From Protonemura montana (lineage: Eukaryota; Arthropoda; Insecta; Plecoptera; Nemouridae), in contig OX387611.1 of NCBI GenBank assembly GCA_947568835.1, forward strand, positions 1,058,001 through 1,122,000: DNA of 64,000 nt. Direction: 5' to 3'. Within the stretch, counting starts at the first letter, position 1. Every line of letters starts with the position of its first letter. Below are positions 63,116-64,000 of this stretch, one piece after another. The translations under genes and the position numbers were made by a program. The notes beneath the pieces were generated by a model that saw only the letters and a list, made by a program, of their open reading frames with translations, made no database searches and had not been told where the DNA came from.

Positions 63116-64000
63116 AGTTGATGGCCAAACTTCTTGGAGATTCGTCATTCTCATAAAATACACTAAAATTCTCTCAAAAATGACATGTTCAAGTAGTTCA
63201 ATTGGTTAGAGCAACACCCGCGACAGCTTGAGATCGGGATCCAAGTAGCTTAATTGGTTAGAGCAACACCCGCGACAGGTGGAGATCGGGGTCCAAGTAG
63301 CTCAATTGGTTAGAGCAACACCCGCGACAGGTGGAGAACGGGGTTCAAGTAGCTCAATTGGTTAGAGCAACACCCGCGACAGCTGGAGATCGGGGTCCAA
63401 GTAGCTCAATTAGTTAGAGCAACACCCGCGACAGCTGGAGATCGGGGTTCAAGTAGCTCAATTGGTTAGAGAAACACCCGCGACAGGTGGAGATCGGGGT
63501 CCAAGAAGCTCAATTGGTTAGAGCAACACCCGCGACAGCTGGAGATCGGGGTTCAAGTAGCTCAATTGGTTAGAGCAACAGCTGCGACAGGTGAAGATCG
63601 GGGTTCAAGTAGCTCAATTGGTTAGAGAAACACCCGCGACAGCTGGAGATCGGGGTTCAAGTAGCTCAATTGGTTAGAGCAACAACCGCGGCAGGTGGAT
63701 ATCGGGGTCCAAGTAGCTCAATTGGTTAGAGCAACACCCGCGACAGCTGGAGATCGGGGTCCAAGTAGCTCAATTAGTTAGAGCAACACCCGCGACAGCT
63801 GGAGATCGGGGTTCAAGTAGCTCAATTGGTTAGAGCAACACCCGCGACAGGTGGAGATCGGGGTCCAAGAAGCTCAATTGGTTAGAGCAACACCCGCGAC
63901 AGCTGGAGATCGGGGTTCAAGTAGCTCAATTGGTTAGAGCAACAGCTGCGACAGGTGAAGATCGGGGTTCAAGTAGCTCAATTGGTTAGAGAAACACCCG
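63116..64000 (+). mobile_element. tRNA-headed SINE with expanded head array, running off the window
   Basis: 5' module TACACTAAAATTCTCTCAAA, then at least 15 units of 52 bp to the window end. Many units read GACAGCTGGAGATCGGGGTT. A multi-unit block repeats (GAAACACCCGCG near 63470, 63627 and 63990). No B-box end seen within the window. Confidence 0.88.

Overview
This is intron-rich animal nuclear DNA from an invertebrate, more likely a protostome. It carries metazoan GT-AG split genes, an ARF1 protein of the Drosophila Arf79F type (182 aa), and a receptor with DB modules, a domain I know from nematodes and other protostomes. The phylum cannot be fixed from the sequence. Introns and spacers consist largely of minisatellites, SINE-derived arrays and nested DNA transposons.

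Layout. 1-5600: ARF1 on the + strand (coding 418-4526) with 72-bp and 50-bp minisatellites in its introns. 5600-12900: a 41-bp array, a small candidate gene on + (7988-8529, with an RFX X-box-like site about 215 bp upstream), an unrecognised coding-like block on - (8896-9276), and tRNA-like SINE relics. 12899-51589: one large gene on the - strand. I assembled it as 20 exons in a single open frame (1,432 codons plus stop). It encodes an Ig / DB / fibronectin-III transmembrane protein whose 5' end lies to the right, probably outside the window. 51600-64000: almost entirely repeats (47-, 41-, 91-, 64-, 11-, 53- and 52-bp arrays).

Repeats and mobile DNA. Two SINE families dominate. One has a tRNA-like head that folds as a near-complete cloverleaf. 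The other has a 5S-rRNA-like head. In both, the promoter-bearing head has been amplified inside the element into long arrays: 52-bp units (up to about 76 copies) and 91-bp units (up to about 16 copies). The 47-bp array is built from the end of a 426-bp foldback element.

The most unusual locus is 26.4-36.8 kb, inside one intron of the receptor gene. A TGT...ACA element with a CCGG duplication (27074-32015) contains a 129-bp array, which is interrupted by a 3.1-kb terminal-inverted-repeat element (27500-30604). That element carries a spliced gene resembling the SAMD3-like family. A second, decayed member of the same element family (32259-34429), with a broken copy of the same gene, has split a 60-bp minisatellite array. 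No transposase was found in either, so a host-like gene appears to travel as cargo of a CACTA-like element.
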